Shown: positions 8,053 to 17,122 of the stretch, one piece after another
How the letters are laid out: every line of letters starts with the position of its first letter
Numbering within the stretch: position 1 is the stretch's first letter
Translations under genes and position numbers: made by a program
The notes under the pieces: generated by a model
The model's input: only the letters and a program-made list of their open reading frames with translations
Databases searched by the model: none
Told to the model about the DNA's origin: nothing
Source: Magnetospirillum fulvum
GTDB lineage: Bacteria > Pseudomonadota > Alphaproteobacteria > Rhodospirillales > Magnetospirillaceae
Assembly (NCBI RefSeq): GCF_900108475.1
Contig: NZ_FNWO01000004.1
Span: forward strand, 62,001 to 126,000
Direction: 5' to 3'
DNA length: 64,000 bases

Positions 8053-8364
8053 TTAGTCGCCCGTGAAAAAGTCCCTCGCTGTCGCTCGGTGTACTTTTTC
8101 CCGTTGGATTAAAAGGGGAAAAATGGGCTAGGGGCGGCCCGGCGTCCATTTTTCGTGTTATTCGTTTCACCAGCTTTGCGTCGCTTATGCGCGCAAATCT
8201 GGTGAAAACCCGCCTCCGATGCCGTGGGCAAAGCCCATCGGCTTCGGAGGAAACCAAATCCATCCCCGCGCAGAAAGCTTGATCGAGCACGGGGATTCTT
8301 TTTGAACCGGGGAAAAGTACACTGAGGCCAAAGGCCGAAGGACTTTTTCACGACTGACTGATTA
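8049..8364. mobile_element. MITE-like non-coding element with long terminal inverted repeats
   Basis: The left arm (8063-8103) and right arm (8307-8351) are imperfect inverted repeats of about 40 bp; both outer ends are GTGAAAAAGTCC read inwards. Inside are three more nested stems: AAAAATGG/CCATTTTT; a near-perfect 16-bp stem built on TTTCACCAG/CTGGTGAAA; and a 17-18-bp stem CCTCCGA..GGGC/GCCC..TCGGAGG. The block is flanked by a direct repeat CTGATTA at 8049-8055 and 8358-8364, as expected of a target-site duplication. No transposase is encoded. A structured bidirectional terminator is the main alternative, because the neighbouring genes converge. Confidence 0.55.
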
Positions 8365-9258
8365 CGTCTCGGCCCGATCCCACGGTGGGTTCGGGCCGAA
8401 CCGTTCGACCAGGAAATCGATAAAGGCCCGGACCTTGGGCGACAGATGGCGGGCGTGGGGATAGACCGCGAACACTCCGCCCGACTGATGCGCTGCTCCT
8501 TCCAGCACCGGGATCAGGGTGCCCGCCCGCAGATCCTCCCCGACGATGAAGGTCGGCAGACACGCCAGCCCCAGCCCCTCCAGCGCCGCGATCCGCAGCG
8601 CGTCGCCGTTGTTGACGCGCAGGCGGCCCTTGACCTCGGCCGACCGCGCTCGGCCGTCGGGAGCGGTGAAGGTCCATTCGTCGCCGACCGGGATGTTGCT
8701 GTAGCGCAGGCATTCGTGCCCGATGAGGTCGTCCGGCGTGGTCGGGACGCCCCGTGCCGCCAGATAGGCCGGGCTGGCGCAGACGACCCGGCGTAGCGGG
8801 GCCAGACGACGGGCCACCAGGCTGGACTCGATCAGGTGCCCGATCCGAACCGCCATGTCGTATCCTTCATCGATCAGATCGACGAAACGGTCGTTGAGGG
8901 TCAGGTCGATTTCGACTTCGGGACAGCGGGCGAGGAAGTCCGGAATCGCCGGGGCGAGATGGCGGATTCCGAAACTCATCGCTGCATTGACCCGCAACCG
9001 GCCGCGCGGGGCGACCTGAAGATGGCTGACCGACAGGTTGGCTTCGTCGATGTCGGCCAGGATGCGGACAAGCTGGTCGAAATAGCTGCGACCGGCCTCG
9101 GTCAGGGTCAGGGCGCGGGTGCTGCGATGGAGCAGACGCACCCCCAATTCGCTTTCCAGCGCGGCGATCTGGCGGCTGACCACCGATTTCGAACTGCGCA
9201 GCCGCCGCGCCGCTTCCGAGAAGGAGCCGGTTTCGGCGACGCGGGTAAAGGCGGTCAT
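8362..9258 (-). CDS. LysR-family transcriptional regulator
   Basis: A 298-residue LysR-type regulator. The N-terminal winged helix-turn-helix (GSFSEAARRLRSSKSVVSRQIAALE) is followed by a co-inducer-binding domain (DLTLNDRFVDLIDEGYDMAVRIG). It is divergent from the pirin/azoR pair, the usual arrangement for a regulator of an electrophile- or quinone-stress operon. The ATG at 9258 has no ribosome site; family members usually begin about seven residues earlier with MDRLAAM, and here the corresponding codon is ATC, preceded by GGAG at the right spacing. The true start is therefore uncertain. Confidence 0.88.
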   Translation of the reverse strand: MTAFTRVAETGSFSEAARRLRSSKSVVSRQIAALESELGVRLLHRSTRALTLTEAGRSYFDQLVRILADIDEANLSVSHLQVAPRGRLRVNAAMSFGIRHLAPAIPDFLARCPEVEIDLTLNDRFVDLIDEGYDMAVRIGHLIESSLVARRLAPLRRVVCASPAYLAARGVPTTPDDLIGHECLRYSNIPVGDEWTFTAPDGRARSAEVKGRLRVNNGDALRIAALEGLGLACLPTFIVGEDLRAGTLIPVLEGAAHQSGGVFAVYPHARHLSPKVRAFIDFLVERFGPNPPWDRAET

Positions 9259-9385
9259 CGCGGCAAGACGGTCGATGATTGTTGCTCCATCAGCAACAGT
9301 AAGTCACGATATCGCCAGATTGTCTCTTCTTCCGATCAGGCGCAAGCTTCGTCTCACGGTATTTTGCCGGTTTCGGAGATGGATC

Positions 9386-10087
9386 ATGAGCCTTGTTCTG
9401 CGCCCCGCCGCTGCGCGCGGCCACGCCAACCACGGTTGGCTGGACAGCCGTCACACCTTTTCCTTCGCCGATTATTTCGATCCGGCCCAGATGGGGTTCC
9501 GGGCGTTGCGGGTCATTAACGACGATATCGTCCGCCCCGGGACCGGCTTTGGCATGCACGGTCATCGCGACATGGAGATCGTCAGCTATGTCGTCGCCGG
9601 GGAACTGACCCACACGGACACCACCGGATCGACGGGCGTTCTGCGCCGGGGCGATGTTCAGTACATGAACGCCGGAACCGGCATTCGTCATAGCGAGGTC
9701 AACGCGTCGGTCAGCGAGGATGTTCGCCTCCTCCAGATTTGGATCCTGCCGCCGCGTCCGGGATTGCCGCCCTCCTACCGGCAAGAGACGGTTTCCGATG
9801 CGGATAAGCACAATGGTCTGGCCCTGATCGCCGGTCCCGAAGGGTCGGGGGCGGCGCTGGTCACCTACCGCGATGTCCGGGTCTATGCCGCGTTGCTGGA
9901 GGCGGGGCGGGCGCTGACCCATCCGCTCAATCCCGGACGGGGGGTCTGGATTCAGGTCGTCGATGGACACCTCGCGGTCAACGGCGTTGCGCTGGAATCC
10001 GGCGACGGGGCCGCGATCGAAAGCGAGGAGACGATCCGGATCACCGCCCCAGACCGGGCCGAATTCCTGCTGTTCGACCTCGATTGA
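9386..10087 (+). CDS. Pirin family protein (YhhW-type bicupin)
   Basis: A 233-residue bicupin of the pirin family. The metal ligands are visible in MHGHRDME and IRHSEVN (H58, H60, H102, E104). Bacterial YhhW-type pirins bind a divalent metal, and some show quercetin 2,3-dioxygenase activity in vitro; the physiological substrate is unknown. The ATG has GGAG seven nucleotides upstream. It is 31 bp upstream of azoR and probably co-transcribed with it, under the divergent LysR regulator. Cytoplasmic, with no signal peptide. Confidence 0.88.
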   Translation: MSLVLRPAAARGHANHGWLDSRHTFSFADYFDPAQMGFRALRVINDDIVRPGTGFGMHGHRDMEIVSYVVAGELTHTDTTGSTGVLRRGDVQYMNAGTGIRHSEVNASVSEDVRLLQIWILPPRPGLPPSYRQETVSDADKHNGLALIAGPEGSGAALVTYRDVRVYAALLEAGRALTHPLNPGRGVWIQVVDGHLAVNGVALESGDGAAIESEETIRITAPDRAEFLLFDLD

Positions 10088-10118
10088 GGTTCTCCTCTAC
10101 ACAATAAGGACGATTGCG

Positions 10119-10742
10119 ATGAAGATACTGCATATCGATTCCAGCCCGCTGGCCGACGCCTCGGTTTCGCGCCTGCTGACGAAATCAATCGTTACCGCCC
10201 TGACGGCGGCTCATCCCGGCCAGGAGGTCACTTACCTCGATCTGGCCGAAACCCCGCCGCCCCACCTGACCGGCGAACTGATGCAGGTGGTGAAGTTCCG
10301 CAACCTCGACGCTCTCAACCCGTCGCAACGCGAGGAACTGGCCCGCACCGACGCGCTGGTCGATCAATTCCTCGCCGCCGATATCGTCGTGATCGGCGCG
10401 CCGATGTACAATTTCTCGCTCCCCACTCAGTTGAAGGCGTGGATCGACCGCGTCTCCCAGGCGGGGCGGACCTTCCGCTATACCGAAACCGGGCCGGTCG
10501 GTCTGGCCGGCGGGCGCAAGGTGATTATCGCCTCGGCGCGGGGCGGTCTTTATGCCGGAATGCCGTATGAAGCCGCGCTCGATCACCAGGAAGCCTATCT
10601 GCGCGCCGTGCTGGGGTTTTGGGGCGTCACCGACATCGCGGTTATTCGCGCCGAAGGCGTCGCAATGGGGCCGGAGGCCCGCGCCAAGGCGCTGGCGGCG
10701 GCCGAGCGCGAGATCGCCACTCTGGTTGCCACTCTGGGCTGA
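10119..10742 (+). CDS. azoR: FMN-dependent NADH-azoreductase
   Basis: A 207-residue flavodoxin-fold protein. FMN-binding segments are visible: HIDSSPLADASVSR near the N-terminus, GAPMYNFSLPTQLKAWIDR in the middle and SARGGLY. AzoR enzymes reduce azo bonds and quinones with NADH through FMN and protect against electrophiles. AAGGA at 10106-10110 supports the ATG. It follows pirin in a likely two-gene operon and ends 10 bp before the convergent histidine-kinase gene. Length is normal for the family. Confidence 0.92.
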   Translation: MKILHIDSSPLADASVSRLLTKSIVTALTAAHPGQEVTYLDLAETPPPHLTGELMQVVKFRNLDALNPSQREELARTDALVDQFLAADIVVIGAPMYNFSLPTQLKAWIDRVSQAGRTFRYTETGPVGLAGGRKVIIASARGGLYAGMPYEAALDHQEAYLRAVLGFWGVTDIAVIRAEGVAMGPEARAKALAAAEREIATLVATLG

Positions 10743-10752
10743 TCGTACCGGT

Positions 10753-11988
10753 TCAGCGCTGTTTGGTGACGACGCTCTGGGGCGGGTCGGGGTCGATCAT
10801 CGGCACCGACACCGCAAAGACCGATCCCCGCCCGGGGGTCGAACGCAGGCTGATCCGGTGGCGCAGCAATCGGGCCAGCCGGATCACGATCGCCAATCCC
10901 AGTCCCAGCCCCTTGGCGCGGTCGCGTTCGGGGTTGCCGACCTGGAAGAATTCCTCGAACACCCGTTCCTGTTTGTCGCTGGGGATGCCGATGCCGGTAT
11001 CGACGACGCAGATCTGCCACATTGCCCCCTGGCGGCGGCAGCCGAGCAGAATCCCGCCCTGCTCGGTATAGCGGATCGCGTTGGTGAGCAGATTGCGGAT
11101 GATCGTCGTCAGCAGAGAGGGATCGCTGAGGGTCACCGCGCTGGTGACGACGTGGCGCAGTCGCAGTCCCTTGGCCTCGGCCTGGACCTCCATTTCCCGG
11201 ACCAGATGTTCGAGCAGCGGATCAATCGCGACCCGATCCTTGCTTTCCTCGATGGCGCCGACATCAATGCGGGCGATCGCGATGATCTCGTCGAGCAAGG
11301 TGCCGAGCCGGATCAGCGATTCGTTCAACATATCGGCGGCCCGGCGCGGCATGGGGGCAAGATCGGAGGCACTGATCACCGAGGCGAACAGCGACAGCGA
11401 TTGCAGCGGCTGGCGCAGATCGTGCCCGACCGCCGACAGCAGCAGGCTTTTGCTGTCGTCGGCGGCTTTTAATTCGGCGATAGCCCGGCGCAAGGTACCC
11501 AGCGGCCAGGCCCGCATCGCCAGGAACAACCCAAGCCCGAGGAACAGCCCGAGCCCGAGCGCGATCGCTTCGCCGACGATCAGATCGCGCGTGTCCTGAC
11601 GGACGACCAGATAGGCGGCCAGATCGCCCGAGGCGTGGATCGGAATGCGGATTTCAAGCGCGGGAGACAGAACCCGCGTCTGGTTGGCCGCGACCGTTCG
11701 TCCCTCAGGATCAAGCAGTTCAAGCGACTCCCCCGGCTGGGCCAGTCGCCGCAGCAGATCGTCGAACCGCTCTTCTTCGAACGTCCACAGGCGGGGGCGG
11801 GCGGCGATCGACTGGCCGATGGTCTGGGCGCGGATACGTCCGGCGACCTCCATTTCGGTCTGGAGCGATCCGGTCGCGATCACCCCGAAACCAAGCGGCG
11901 GCAGTAGGGCGACGACGATGGAAATGGCGAGCCCGATCCGGGCCAGTCCGCGTATCCGCAACTCCAGAGGGTCGCGTCCAACGATCAT
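10753..11988 (-). CDS. Membrane sensor histidine kinase
   Basis: A 411-residue kinase with TM1 at about 17-40, a roughly 95-residue periplasmic domain, TM2 at about 140-160, a HisKA domain with SAVGHDLRQP (H189) and an HATPase domain (NLLTNAIRYT, DTGIGIP, GLGLGLAIV). All catalytic boxes are intact. Its start overlaps the stop of the upstream periplasmic-binding-protein gene by 4 bp, so the two are translationally coupled; the binding protein may present the ligand to the kinase. No response regulator lies nearby, so the partner must be elsewhere. Confidence 0.9.
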   Translation of the reverse strand: MIVGRDPLELRIRGLARIGLAISIVVALLPPLGFGVIATGSLQTEMEVAGRIRAQTIGQSIAARPRLWTFEEERFDDLLRRLAQPGESLELLDPEGRTVAANQTRVLSPALEIRIPIHASGDLAAYLVVRQDTRDLIVGEAIALGLGLFLGLGLFLAMRAWPLGTLRRAIAELKAADDSKSLLLSAVGHDLRQPLQSLSLFASVISASDLAPMPRRAADMLNESLIRLGTLLDEIIAIARIDVGAIEESKDRVAIDPLLEHLVREMEVQAEAKGLRLRHVVTSAVTLSDPSLLTTIIRNLLTNAIRYTEQGGILLGCRRQGAMWQICVVDTGIGIPSDKQERVFEEFFQVGNPERDRAKGLGLGLAIVIRLARLLRHRISLRSTPGRGSVFAVSVPMIDPDPPQSVVTKQR

Positions 11989-12815
11989 GGCGGCGGGATC
12001 ATCCCGAAGGAATCAAGCAGCCGGAACGCCTGGGGCGAGGTGAGATAGGCGAGAAAGGCCTGCGCTTCGGCCGAGGGGGCGGGGCCGACGACGATCCAGT
12101 AGGTCTTGGAGAGCGGATAGAGTCCGGCGGCGAGGGCGGCTGCGTCGGGGGTGCGGCCATCGAGTGTCAGCGGCTTGACCGTCAGCCCCTCGGCGATCTT
12201 CTGGACCAGGGTCAGGGTGCCGATCGCGCCATGGGCGGTCGAGATCATCGCGGCGGCGTCCTGGTCGGTCACCGCGATCAGCATCCCCGGCCGGGCATGG
12301 GCCGTATCGAGCGCGGCGGCCAGTGCCGGAGAGGCTGCCGCCAGAATCGTCGAATCCGAATCCGACGGTGGCCGCAACACCGGGGTGATCGGATCGCCGT
12401 TGCTCCAATGGCTCTGGCGTCCGGTCAGGATATCGGCCAGTCCATCCAGAGTGATCGCGCTTTCTCCGACCTTGGGCGACACCACCACCATGAAGGGCGT
12501 CCGTCCCCAGGCGACGGCGTGCAACCCCGCCGCATTTTCGGCGGCGGTCAGCGGCCGGGCCGAGACGCTGAGATCGATCGCTTTGGCAGTGACGGCGCGA
12601 ATGCCGCCATTGGTGCCCAGGCTGGAGGGAACATCGACCAGGATGCCGGGGTGGTCGGCCTGAAAGCGGTCGGCCAGGGCGCGCAGAGCGGGCAGAGCCG
12701 ACCCCGTCCCGCCAATCGCAATGGTTGTTGAGGCTGCGGCGGGGGCGACCGCCCCTCCGGCCAGCAGGACAAGGGCGGCAATCCGGCACAAGCGGGCGAA
12801 GAAATCGGTAGCCAT
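11985..12815 (-). CDS. PstS-like periplasmic substrate-binding protein
   Basis: A 276-residue protein with a cleavable signal peptide (hydrophobic core LCRIAALVLLAGGAVAPAAA) and a PstS-type binding fold, beginning TTIAIGGTGSALPALRALADRF. The ligand-loop segment SLGTNGGI and a later PPSDSDST resemble oxyanion binders rather than sugar binders. It is much shorter than true PstS and has no transporter genes beside it. Coupling to the histidine kinase suggests a sensing role. AAGGAGG just upstream supports the start. The ligand is unknown; phosphate or another oxyanion is an inference. Confidence 0.8.
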   Translation of the reverse strand: MATDFFARLCRIAALVLLAGGAVAPAAASTTIAIGGTGSALPALRALADRFQADHPGILVDVPSSLGTNGGIRAVTAKAIDLSVSARPLTAAENAAGLHAVAWGRTPFMVVVSPKVGESAITLDGLADILTGRQSHWSNGDPITPVLRPPSDSDSTILAAASPALAAALDTAHARPGMLIAVTDQDAAAMISTAHGAIGTLTLVQKIAEGLTVKPLTLDGRTPDAAALAAGLYPLSKTYWIVVGPAPSAEAQAFLAYLTSPQAFRLLDSFGMIPPP

Positions 12816-13184
12816 CGGCTCACCCTCCTTCAGAGACAGGTAAAGGGGGCGGAGCCGGATGGTTCGACGCCGTCTGGCAAATGGTTTGATCCCACCCTCT
12901 CAACTCGATGGAGCATAGCGTAACCGGAGGCGCACAAGAAGAGGGGGCACGCTGTTTCGAATCCCGGTTCGGTCCCGACCGGCTCTGCCGCTGCGGGAAG
13001 ACGGGGCGGAGTCCCCTCGGTTGAACGCGATTGAGCACATTCCACATCAATGGCGGGGTTGAATCTTAACCTTTCTTCCCCAAATCTTGTCGAAGCTGCA
13101 TCGGCTAAGTCGTGCCCGTGATCTCCGGGCGCGGGGGCGTAGCACAAAGCAATCCGACCTTTTTTACGTTTGGCACCCATTACG
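12816..13184. other. 369-bp intergenic region without a recognisable gene
   Basis: It separates the divergent binding-protein gene and a small zinc-ribbon gene. I see the minus-strand ribosome site at 12829-12836, several short GC-rich dyads (for example GCCCG/CGGGC near 13110-13131) and a T-run at 13159-13165. No riboswitch consensus, tRNA or convincing promoter hexamers were recognised. Short reading frames here lack coding character. Confidence 0.5.
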
Positions 13185-13403
13185 ATGACTCACACCGAAA
13201 CCACCCTGCTCGATATCGACCGCGACGACGTATATTTTTGTCCTCATTGCGGCCGTCTGACCCGCCATTCCGTGACGCGGGAGCGGGTGTTGGTGCCGGT
13301 GCTGTGGTGCCTGTCCTGCTTCCACACCCATATGGGCGAGAATGAGTCCGATCCGTCGGTGTCGGTTGCCGATTCCTCTCCCGTTTCCCAGGCCGTCCGC
13401 TAA
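13185..13403 (+). CDS. Small zinc-ribbon-like protein
   Basis: A 72-residue protein with two CxxC knuckles, FCPHCGRLTRH and WCLSCFHTH, about 26 residues apart and probably binding one Zn ion. The N-terminus is acidic and the C-terminus Ser/Asp-rich. The ATG at 13185 is preferred; an in-frame TTG at 13170 is possible and neither has a clear ribosome site. Its stop overlaps the sbcC stop on the other strand by 4 bp. No family name is recognised; zinc binding is inferred from the four cysteines. Confidence 0.7.
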   Translation: MTHTETTLLDIDRDDVYFCPHCGRLTRHSVTRERVLVPVLWCLSCFHTHMGENESDPSVSVADSSPVSQAVR

Positions 13404-16400
13404 TTCGACCGCGTTTCGATCAGACTGCGGCCGCCGCCTTGTTTGGTGACGCGGACCTGGATTCCGATGCGGTCGATCATCGGCTGAACGTGCGAGATCA
13501 CCCCGACCTTGCGGCCCGAGGCGTGGAGGCTTTCCAGCGCCGACAAAGCAAGGTCGAGGCTGGCGGCGTCGAGCGCACCGAACCCCTCGTCGATGAACAG
13601 GCTTTCCGCCAGGGTGCGGCGTCCGGTCATGCTGGCCAACCCCAAGGCCAGCGCCAGCGACACCAGGAAGCGTTCGCCGCCCGACAGGTTGGCAACGCCG
13701 CGGATTTCGTCGGCCATGTCACGGTCGATCACCTGAAGATCAAGATCACCGCCGGGGGCGCGTTGCAGCAGATAGCGCGGTGTCAGTTCGGCCAGATGGG
13801 CGTTGGCCAGCCCCAGCAGGCGGTCAAGCGTCAGCCCTTGGGCGAACAGACGGAATTTCTTGCCGTCGGCGGCCCCGATCAGATCGGCGATGCCTTTCCA
13901 CAGATCGAAGCTCTGGCGTTGGCTGGCGATCCTCTCGCGGGTGCCTTGGGCGGCATCGCGGTTGCGGTCGTCGTCGGCCAGCCGCTGGCGCAGTCCACTC
14001 AGCCGTTCGCGCAACGCGTCGCGGGCTGCGGCGCGCTCGGGCAGCAGAAGATCAAGCGCTTCGGCGCTGCGCTCGGGCTGACCGGTCGCCTCGTGTTCGC
14101 GCCGCAGCCGTTGCCGCTCGCCCCACACCGCTTCAGCGCTCGCCACCGCCTGAAGCAAGGCGGCTTGTCGGCGTTCTTCGCTCTCAGCCCAGGCTTCGCC
14201 AAGCTCCATCGCGGCGCGGATGGCGGCAAGGTCGAGACCGATCTCGGCCAGCTTCGCCTCGCGCGCGGCCAGGGCCGTCGCCAGGGCTTCGGCGGTCTGG
14301 CTCCGGCTGACTCCTAAGGCGCGGACTCGCTCCAGGGCGATGGCGCGGTCGCGGTCGGCGGCAGCCCAGGACTCCTGAGCCGCTTGGTGGCGGGCTACCG
14401 CCGCCTTGCGGGCCGCCTCGAACCCGTCGCGAATCTCGGCGGTGGCGCGTCCCTCGAAGAGGGTCGCCCGCTCGGCCGCCAAAAGGTCGAGCCCCGCTTG
14501 CTCCTCACGCGTGCGCTCGGCGGCGCGAGTGGCATTGTGCCGGGCATTATCCTCGGCGCTGCGGGCGCTGTCGGCCTGGGCGGCGAGGCGACGTTCGTGC
14601 CCGCGCTCCTCCTCCAGCGTCTGCGTCGTTTTTCCCCATGTTTCGGCCAACTTGCGGCAGGCGGCGATCAGGTCGGCCGGGTCGCCGTCCAGCCGCCGTT
14701 CGGCATCGGGCAGCACCGCCAGCGGTTGGGCCAGACTGGCGGCCAGACGGGCCTGGTCCGCACGGGCGCGCCCGGCCTCGGCACTCGCTCGGCTCCGCTC
14801 CGCCGTCGCGGTGGCGTGACGGGCGGCCAACCCGGCCCGGATCGTCGCCCGCTGTTCGACATCGCGCCGCAGCCGGTCGCGGGTTTCTGATCGGGTTCGG
14901 CGGTCCAGTTCGGCCTGCCGGTACGTGCGCAGGCGCTCACCGATTGAGCCGCGTTCGGCCTGGGTTTGCTGACGCGCCGTCTCCAGCGGGGCGAGGTCGG
15001 TAACCGCGAACGGATCGGCGGGGAGGGGGAGCGGACAGGCGGCCGCATCGGTGCTCCATCGCGCCGTCACGGTTGCGCGGTCACGGGCCAGCGCCGTTTC
15101 GTCGCGTTCGGCCTGGGTCAGCGCTTCGACGGCGGCGCGGCGGCTGGCGGCGGCCTCGCCCGCGCGGCGGAGCAGATCGTCGCGCTCGGCTTCGATCTGT
15201 GCGACCCGCTGCCGATGGCTCGCCAGCAATCCGGTCAGGGCCGAGGCGATCGCCTCCAACGGATGCTGACGCGAGCCGCAGACCGGGCACGGTTCGTCCA
15301 CGACCAGGGTCTGGCGCAGCACCAGCGCCTGTTCGCCCTCGGCGGCCTCGGCCAGGGTCAGCGCGGCCTTGGCCTCGGTCAGGCTGGCGGCGACGATGCC
15401 TTGGCGGGTTTCGACCGCCATCCTCTCCTGGTCGGCCTGATCGCGGCGGGCGGTGGCGGCGGTGCGGCGGGCCGCGATCTCGGCGGCACGGGCGGTTATT
15501 GCGGCGGCCTGGGCGGCGGTGTCGAGCAGACGGGCCAGTGCTGCCTCTTGCCCGTCCAGAATCTCGCGCTGCTGCTCCAACGCGGCGGGATCGAGTGTAG
15601 CGAGCGTCGAATCGAGGGCGGCAATCTCCTCGTCCAGTTTGGCCAACTGGGTCCGTTGCGTCGCGTCGGCGGCGTCGATCTGGCCGGTTTCCGCCGCGAT
15701 CGCGTCGAGGGTGGCGGCGGCCTGTCGGTCGGACTGGGCGGCGTCGCGGGCCTGGGCGGCGGCGGTGCCGTGGGCGGCAATCGCGTCGAGCCAGCGGTCA
15801 AGCTGCTCGACCAGCGGCTTGCGGGCCTGATTGGCCTCCAGCCAGTGTTCCAGCCGGGCAATCTTGTCCAGGCTGGCTGTGTGGGTCTGCTCGGCCTCGG
15901 CGCGCAACGCGGTGGTCCGGGTTCCCTCGGTTTCGGCTTCGGTTTGGGCGATCCGTGCCTGTTCCAGCCGGGTGCGGCCTTCGGATATCCGGGTGTCGAG
16001 TTCGGCGGCGCGGTCAAGCAGCGGCCCCGCCGCCTTGAACGCCGCGTCGGCCTGATCGGCGGCCAAGCGGGCGGTGTCGCGGGCCTCTTGCGCCTGGGTG
16101 CAGGCGGTGTGGTGGGCCTTGGCCTCCTGATGCGCCGTGGTTTCCTCGGCCTCCAGCCGGGCCGCGTCCGCCGTCAGCCTTTCGGCCTCGGCCACCTGGG
16201 GCCGGGCGGTCAGCGCACGGCGGATTTCGGCAAGGCGAACCCGCTCGGGTTCGGCATCGGCCAGCGCCGTCTTGGCCTCGGCGATTCCGGCTTCGGCGGC
16301 GGTGACCTGCTCGACCAGGGTTCGCGCCGTGCGGTGCCACTGCACCTCGGCGGTCAGATGCTCGATCTCCGCCTCCAGCGCCAGCCGTTCGGCCTCGGCG

Positions 16401-17122
16401 GCGGCACTGTTGGCCTCGATCACGGCGCGGGCTTCGTCGTCCAGCACATTGACCCGGCGCAATTCGTCGTCGAGTGCGTCGAGGATCGCCTTTTCCCGTC
16501 GCCCTCGCTCGAACGCCGCCATCGACAGCGCGCCATAGATCGCGGTGCCGGTCATCAGTTCCAGCAATTCGGCCCGCTCGGCCGGGCGGGCGCGGAGAAA
16601 GGCATCGAACTCGTTCTGGGCCAGCAGCACCGAGCGGCGGAACTGGTCGAAATCCAGCCCGACCCGGTCGCGGATTTCCTTTAACACCTCGGTCTTGGTG
16701 TGGCCCAATTGGCTGTTATCGGCGAGATCGGTCAGCGACATCGCCTGAGGCTGAAGCCGTTCGGCCACCCGGTTGCGGGCGCGGCGGACCTCCCAGCGGG
16801 CGCGATAGCGTCTGCCGTCGTGGCCCTGGAAATCGACCTCAGCAAAGCCGGTGGCGGTGCCGTGACGCAAGATCAGCCGGACATCGGTTCCCGCCAGCCG
16901 TTCCGTCTCGCCGCCAACTTCGGTCTTCGACGCCTGTTCCAGCCGGGGCAGCCGGTCATAGAGCGCCAGACACAGCGCGTCGAGCAGGGTGCTTTTGCCC
17001 GCTCCGGTCGGGCCGGTGATCGCGAACAGCCCGGTCCCGGCCAGCGGTGCCGCCTCGAAATCAATCTCGAACTCCCCGGCCAGACTGGCGAGGTTGCGTC
17101 CGCGCAAAGCGAGAATCCTCAT
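13400..17122 (-). CDS. sbcC: Exonuclease subunit SbcC (SMC-like ATPase)
   Basis: A 1240-residue Rad50/SbcC homologue, the ATPase of the SbcCD nuclease that cleaves DNA hairpins and protein-blocked ends. Walker A GPTGAGKST is at about residues 37-45, two long Ala/Glu/Arg-rich coiled coils flank a zinc-hook motif CPVCG near residue 610, and the C-terminal signature NLSGGERF and Walker B LFIDEGFGALD are intact. Length is in the upper normal range. Its ATG overlaps the sbcD stop by 4 bp, as in most sbcDC operons. Large opposite-strand reading frames over it are artefacts of the coiled-coil codon composition. Confidence 0.95.
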   Translation of the reverse strand: MRILALRGRNLASLAGEFEIDFEAAPLAGTGLFAITGPTGAGKSTLLDALCLALYDRLPRLEQASKTEVGGETERLAGTDVRLILRHGTATGFAEVDFQGHDGRRYRARWEVRRARNRVAERLQPQAMSLTDLADNSQLGHTKTEVLKEIRDRVGLDFDQFRRSVLLAQNEFDAFLRARPAERAELLELMTGTAIYGALSMAAFERGRREKAILDALDDELRRVNVLDDEARAVIEANSAAAEAERLALEAEIEHLTAEVQWHRTARTLVEQVTAAEAGIAEAKTALADAEPERVRLAEIRRALTARPQVAEAERLTADAARLEAEETTAHQEAKAHHTACTQAQEARDTARLAADQADAAFKAAGPLLDRAAELDTRISEGRTRLEQARIAQTEAETEGTRTTALRAEAEQTHTASLDKIARLEHWLEANQARKPLVEQLDRWLDAIAAHGTAAAQARDAAQSDRQAAATLDAIAAETGQIDAADATQRTQLAKLDEEIAALDSTLATLDPAALEQQREILDGQEAALARLLDTAAQAAAITARAAEIAARRTAATARRDQADQERMAVETRQGIVAASLTEAKAALTLAEAAEGEQALVLRQTLVVDEPCPVCGSRQHPLEAIASALTGLLASHRQRVAQIEAERDDLLRRAGEAAASRRAAVEALTQAERDETALARDRATVTARWSTDAAACPLPLPADPFAVTDLAPLETARQQTQAERGSIGERLRTYRQAELDRRTRSETRDRLRRDVEQRATIRAGLAARHATATAERSRASAEAGRARADQARLAASLAQPLAVLPDAERRLDGDPADLIAACRKLAETWGKTTQTLEEERGHERRLAAQADSARSAEDNARHNATRAAERTREEQAGLDLLAAERATLFEGRATAEIRDGFEAARKAAVARHQAAQESWAAADRDRAIALERVRALGVSRSQTAEALATALAAREAKLAEIGLDLAAIRAAMELGEAWAESEERRQAALLQAVASAEAVWGERQRLRREHEATGQPERSAEALDLLLPERAAARDALRERLSGLRQRLADDDRNRDAAQGTRERIASQRQSFDLWKGIADLIGAADGKKFRLFAQGLTLDRLLGLANAHLAELTPRYLLQRAPGGDLDLQVIDRDMADEIRGVANLSGGERFLVSLALALGLASMTGRRTLAESLFIDEGFGALDAASLDLALSALESLHASGRKVGVISHVQPMIDRIGIQVRVTKQGGGRSLIETRSN

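Noticed and set aside
13171-13187. Second sigma-54 promoter (TGGCAC at 13171) before the zinc-ribbon gene
   Set aside because: The -12 TTGC element is missing at the required spacing and the site overlaps the start codon.
14966-16684. Very long Gly/Arg/Gln-rich open frame opposite sbcC
   Set aside because: Low-complexity translation typical of the complement of a GC-rich coiled-coil gene; sbcC motifs are intact on the other strand.
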